Below the pieces are notes generated by a model that saw nothing but the letters and a program-made list of their open reading frames with translations, made no database searches and had not been told where the DNA came from. A program made the position numbers and the translations under genes. Shown here piece by piece: positions 63,194 through 64,000 of a DNA stretch of 64,000 bases. The DNA lies in contig NW_021167090.1 in the NCBI RefSeq assembly GCF_003711515.1, positions 565,346 through 629,345 on the forward strand, read 5' to 3'. Numbering within the stretch: the stretch's first letter is position 1; each line of letters begins with the position of its first letter. Source of the DNA: Sodiomyces alkalinus F11 (lineage: Eukaryota; Ascomycota; Sordariomycetes; Glomerellales; Plectosphaerellaceae).

Positions 63194-64000
63194 GTTGTTT
63201 GGGAGAGACCGTTGCCCGTTGCCCTACTTGGGGAACATTATGCGTAGAACGAGGATTAGGGAGACTGATGGGGGAATAAACGAATCAAGCAAGAAGAGGT
63301 TGAGCGGAGGAGTGAATATGTTCAATGACGAGTTGGCGAACAGTCCGTCGAAAGCGATAATTTACATCGAATTGTGCTTCTGTGGCACTACACTGGGTGG
63401 GAAAATGTTGTGATGATCGATGAAGCACGAGAGAAGAGAAGGAGAGAGATGGTAGGGCAGGGCAGGGGAGACGGGGAGATAGAGGGCCCCAAGCTGATTA
63501 AGGTACTCAAGTACGCGCTGCAATAGGAAAGCGGTGTAGGTGATGAATCATCCACCACGTACTATTTCCAGGTGGTAACGCTTGTTAGAGCGTGAGCGGT
63601 GGCTAATAAGTACGTACTGTACGTACTGTACGTTGTACGTACCCCAGCCTGATCTCGGCCGAGGCATTGCCCGTTATACCTTAGATAAGCGGGAAACCGT
63701 GTACCTTAGCCTAGCATTGATAAGCTACATCATGACGTCCATCTTCATCACTTTGTACTTCGATACCTTATGCTTGTAATCGTAATCTCACTCCTCACAG
63801 ACCGGACTGTGAACTTCAACCTACTCCCATACTCATACTCATACTCGAGAGTCAGCCGGCGTCCCAACGTCCGCCATCACAACGACCACAACGATCGTAT
63901 AAGTAATCGATCGCTAGTGCTACGCGTCTGCCGGAGGAAACTCAAACTTCCGCCGACTTGCACCCTTGTGGCCCGTCACCTACGCCACCTACGCCACCTA
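63194..64000. other. Gene-free right edge
   Basis: Upstream side of the ZZ/EF-hand gene. It contains a tandem GTACGTACT/TACGTACTGT cluster at 63609-63641, (ACTCAT) repeats at 63826-63846 and a (CTACGCCAC) repeat running off the window at 63980-64000. No gene is recognised. Confidence 0.5.

Overview
This window is nuclear DNA of a filamentous ascomycete (Pezizomycotina), most probably a Sordariomycete. The evidence is compact protein-coding genes with short GT-AG introns of about 55-220 nt, each with recognisable branch-point-like and acceptor sequences. Protein relatives are typical of that group: long disordered inserts in conserved eukaryotic proteins, DUF3632 and DUF726 proteins, and an Ssb-type Hsp70 and Fab1 of filamentous-fungal form. 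Codon third positions are GC-rich. There is no operon structure. I recognised no tRNA, 5S rRNA, transposase, CRISPR array or biosynthetic gene cluster.

Layout. 0.4-3.1 kb: a low-complexity protein on the minus strand. 3.1-8.3 kb: a gene-poor stretch ending in a 200-bp heptanucleotide satellite interrupted by an assembly gap. 8.3-12.8 kb: RAD1 (9-1-1 checkpoint clamp) and OST5 (oligosaccharyltransferase subunit) on minus, then divergent GCN5 (SAGA histone acetyltransferase) on plus. The GCN5 frame stays open for 167 codons beyond its stop. 14-15.2 kb: a conserved protein of unknown function. 17.5-25.6 kb: a DUF726 (Mil1/TMCO4-like) protein, NOC2 (60S export/biogenesis), VPS28 (ESCRT-I) and MDM12 (ERMES), alternating in strand. 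26.5-34.3 kb: a very large FAB1 PI3P 5-kinase. 35.8-42.5 kb: an orphan disordered protein, a BolA protein and BRX1 (60S biogenesis). 43.4-48.8 kb: a repeat-rich small protein, a DUF3632 protein and an ACSF3-like acyl/malonyl-CoA synthetase. 49.5-56.7 kb: eIF4E, a tail-TM orphan protein and the ribosome-associated Hsp70 SSB. 57.9-63.2 kb: an MFS transporter and a membrane-anchored ZZ/EF-hand protein with a long polyglutamine tract.

The genes are mostly unrelated housekeeping loci: membrane contact and endosome function (MDM12, VPS28, FAB1, DUF726), ribosome production and translation (NOC2, BRX1, eIF4E, SSB), chromatin and checkpoint (GCN5, RAD1). FAB1 and VPS28 both serve the endosome/vacuole, but nothing suggests they are linked functionally by position.

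Function assignments come from reading translated sequence and remembered family features; no database search was run. Splice sites were placed by hand so that frame, consensus and family alignment agree. The most unusual items are the open frame downstream of GCN5, a 170-bp inverted-repeat (MITE-like) element at 35.25-35.42 kb, a GC-AG intron in VPS28, two stop-free introns of length divisible by three, and recurring TACCTTA/GGTACC clusters in the gene-free stretches.
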